Assembly: GCA_934330725.1 (NCBI GenBank)
Contig: CAKRGM010000003.1
Location: 75,557-139,556 of the forward strand
Direction: 5' to 3'
Origin: an uncultured Lachnospiraceae bacterium
GTDB lineage: Bacteria; Bacillota; Clostridia; Lachnospirales; Lachnospiraceae
Length of the DNA stretch: 64,000 nt
Below, piece after piece: positions 62,229 through 64,000 of this stretch (the first letter of the stretch is position 1; every line of letters starts with the position of its first letter). A program made the position numbers and the translations under genes. Below the pieces are notes generated by a model. That model made no database searches, had not been told where the DNA came from, and was given only the letters and a program-made list of their open reading frames with translations.

Positions 62229-62308
62229 TATATGATTATTGCAGATACTATATCTGACTTTAATAATAAGATAAATGCTGGATAATAGTGGCAGAACGGA
62301 GGTTGAAT

Positions 62309-63745
62309 ATGAAGAATGTATTGTTTATTGCATCTGAAGCGGTTCCATTTATTAAAACGGGGGGATTGGCAGATGTAGTGGGATCTTTACCAAAGTATTT
62401 TAACAGGGATGATTACGATGTAAGAGTTATGATTCCTAAGTATACTTGTATTCCATGGGAATACAGAGAGAAGATGGTGTATAAAACACATTTCTATATT
62501 GATCTTGCATGGAGAACGCAGTATGTTGGCGTTTTCGAGCTGGAATACAATGGCGTAATGTTTTATTTTATTGATAATGAATTTTATTTTTCCGGTCCAA
62601 AACCATACAGCTGGATACATGAGGATATCGAAAAGTTTGCGTTCTTTAGTAAGGCTGCATTGTCTGCAATTCCTGTGCTTGGCTTCAAACCCGATATAAT
62701 TCACTGTCATGACTGGCAGACCGGACTGATTCCTGTTTATTTAAAAGAAAGATTTTCACAGGGAGAGTTTTATCAGGGAATCAAATCTATAATGACAATA
62801 CATAACTTAAAATTCCAGGGGGTGTGGAATCTTAAAAAGGTCAAAGATATAACAGGTCTTCCAGACAGCTATTTTACATCAGACAAGCTTGAAGCTTATA
62901 AGGATGCGAATTATTTAAAGGGTGGTATTGTATATGCGGATTATGTAACAACGGTAAGTGCGACATATGCAGAGGAAATAAAGACTCCATTTTATGGCGA
63001 ACACCTTGACGGACTTATGAATGCGCGTTCTAACTGTCTTATGGGTATAGTTAACGGAATTGATTATGAAGTATATAATCCGGAAACTGATGATAATCTC
63101 GTTGCAAAATATAATCAGATAACATTTAGAAAAGAAAAGTATAAAAATAAAGTGGCTCTGCAGAAAGAACTGGGACTTGATGTGGACAAGGGACGTTTTA
63201 TGATTGGTATTGTCTCACGTCTTACTGATCAGAAAGGCCTTGACCTTATTGCTTATGTAATGGATCAGATATGTGCAGAAGATGTCCAACTGGTAGTTTT
63301 GGGCACAGGTGATGAAAAATATGAAAATATGTTCCGTCATTATGACTGGAAATATAATAACAGGGTATCTGCAAATATTTATTATTCTGAAGCAATGTCT
63401 CATAAAGTATATGCAGCATGTGATGCATTTTTAATGCCATCCCTGTTTGAACCTTGTGGTCTCAGCCAGCTTATAAGCTTAAGATATGGTACAGTTCCTA
63501 TCGTAAGGGAAACAGGTGGATTAAAGGATACTGTTGAACCTTATAACGAATATGAAAGTAAAGGAACAGGATTTTCATTCGCCAATTACAATGCACATGA
63601 GATGCTTGGAATCATTAACTATGCAAAGAGTGTATATTATGGCAGAAAACGTGAATGGAATAAAATAATAGATCGTGGAATGAAGATGGATTTCTCATGG
63701 GATAATTCCGCAAAGAAATATGAGGAATTATATAACAGGTTGTAA
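62309..63745 (+). CDS. glgA: Glycogen synthase
   Basis: This is a 478-residue GT5 ADP-glucose-dependent glycogen/starch synthase. The N-terminal ADP-glucose motif KTGGLADVVGSLPKYF is at about 16-31. The C-terminal GT-B half holds the second family block PSLFEPCGLSQLISLRYGT with the conserved Glu. ATG 62309 is chosen with CGGAGG upstream; an in-frame start 21 bases earlier is less likely. No other glg gene is in the window. The organism likely stores glycogen, common in Lachnospiraceae. Confidence 0.95.
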   Translation: MKNVLFIASEAVPFIKTGGLADVVGSLPKYFNRDDYDVRVMIPKYTCIPWEYREKMVYKTHFYIDLAWRTQYVGVFELEYNGVMFYFIDNEFYFSGPKPYSWIHEDIEKFAFFSKAALSAIPVLGFKPDIIHCHDWQTGLIPVYLKERFSQGEFYQGIKSIMTIHNLKFQGVWNLKKVKDITGLPDSYFTSDKLEAYKDANYLKGGIVYADYVTTVSATYAEEIKTPFYGEHLDGLMNARSNCLMGIVNGIDYEVYNPETDDNLVAKYNQITFRKEKYKNKVALQKELGLDVDKGRFMIGIVSRLTDQKGLDLIAYVMDQICAEDVQLVVLGTGDEKYENMFRHYDWKYNNRVSANIYYSEAMSHKVYAACDAFLMPSLFEPCGLSQLISLRYGTVPIVRETGGLKDTVEPYNEYESKGTGFSFANYNAHEMLGIINYAKSVYYGRKREWNKIIDRGMKMDFSWDNSAKKYEELYNRL

Positions 63746-63768
63746 AACTGAATTATTAACAGGATTTG

Positions 63769-63800
63769 CCCCAGACTATTCGTTCATGAATAATCTGGGG
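63769..63800 (+). terminator. Hairpin after glgA
   Basis: CCCCAGACTATT (63769-63780) pairs with AATAATCTGGGG (63789-63800) with one mismatch over an 8-base loop. The T-tract is poor (TATTCGTGTTT). Confidence 0.65.
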
Positions 63801-63819
63801 TATTCGTGTTTAACAGATG

Positions 63820-63858
63820 TTTTTCGAATGAAACGTCAGTTTTTGAATGAAACGCCAG
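63820..63858 (+). repeat. Short tandem repeat near the window end
   Basis: TTTTTCGAATGAAACGTCAG is followed by TTTTTGAATGAAACGCCAG, a tandem repeat of about 19 bases with two changes. The remaining bases to 64000 hold no gene that I can support. Confidence 0.7.
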
Positions 63859-64000
63859 AGGCGGAAATGGCTGAATATAAATAAGCCGGCAGGGCAGTGT
63901 ATTGTTACAATGTACTGTTACGGAAACAGCTTTGAAAGGTAAAAATAATTCGCACTAATAGTACTAAAATTTAAGCTGATTTCTTTGCGATAAGGTAAAA

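Noticed and set aside
1..64000. tRNA, rRNA, CRISPR arrays, phage or transposase genes
   Set aside because: Looked for throughout; no matching structure or protein was found.

Overview
The window is a contiguous, AT-rich piece of a low-GC Firmicutes chromosome. The complete spoIIIAA-AH operon, spoIVB, spo0A, a SpoIIM-like gene, two-box LexA control of recA and the order xseA-xseB-ispA-dxs-tlyA-nadK-argR-recN-spoIVB all point to an anaerobic spore-lineage Clostridium, most likely a Lachnospiraceae member. The species cannot be fixed from sequence alone. Almost everything is core chromosome. There is no rRNA, tRNA, CRISPR array, prophage or transposase gene.

Layout: (1) 1-8.9 kb: a truncated TetR regulator, then two paralogous pairs of ABC half-transporters with an AraC regulator between them. 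(2) 9-13.5 kb: a sodium-coupled NSS transporter, a small ferredoxin:thioredoxin-reductase-like protein, and a PlsC-GT8-PlsC cassette that looks like lipid or glycolipid synthesis. (3) 13.6-18 kb: a 1454-residue fused 2-hydroxyacyl-CoA dehydratase activase/dehydratase-like protein. (4) 18-24.6 kb: a lipoprotein, TrkA/TrkH potassium uptake, and two surface proteins with transcobalamin-like (DUF4430) domains. (5) 24.7-30.8 kb: rimO, pgsA, cinA C-terminal domain, recA, recX, rny. (6) 31-39.8 kb: an aspartate-type aminotransferase, proC, a Nudix hydrolase, spoIIM-like, a DAHP synthase on the other strand, pyrimidine-nucleoside phosphorylase, a DacF-like carboxypeptidase and an SPFH protein. (7) 40-45.8 kb: spoIIIAA-AH plus an Asp23/Gls24 gene. 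(8) 45.9-55.9 kb: nusB, xseAB, ispA, dxs, tlyA, nadK, argR, recN, spoIVB. (9) 55.9-59.9 kb: a four-gene block (LysR, ThrE-like exporter, YoaK-like membrane protein, unknown gene) lying between spoIVB and spo0A, which are neighbours in many relatives. (10) 60-64 kb: spo0A, an NlpC/P60 hydrolase and glgA.

The most unusual signal is a structured repeat of about 155 bp, present twice (2314-2472 and 12538-12691). Each copy sits between two genes of an apparent operon. Each folds on paper into a row of hairpins, and differences between copies largely preserve pairing. Each ends exactly at the Shine-Dalgarno and start codon of the downstream gene, and a related SD/start-like sequence recurs at the 5' end. 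It looks like either a mobile intergenic element that supplies a translation start or a cis-acting RNA regulator.

Other signals worth attention are a hairpin-plus-T-tract in the leader of nusB, a plus-strand terminator buried in the antisense of dacF, tandem Spo0A boxes before spo0A, a possible Spo0A box inside the inserted block, and hairpins placed at predicted transcript 5' ends.
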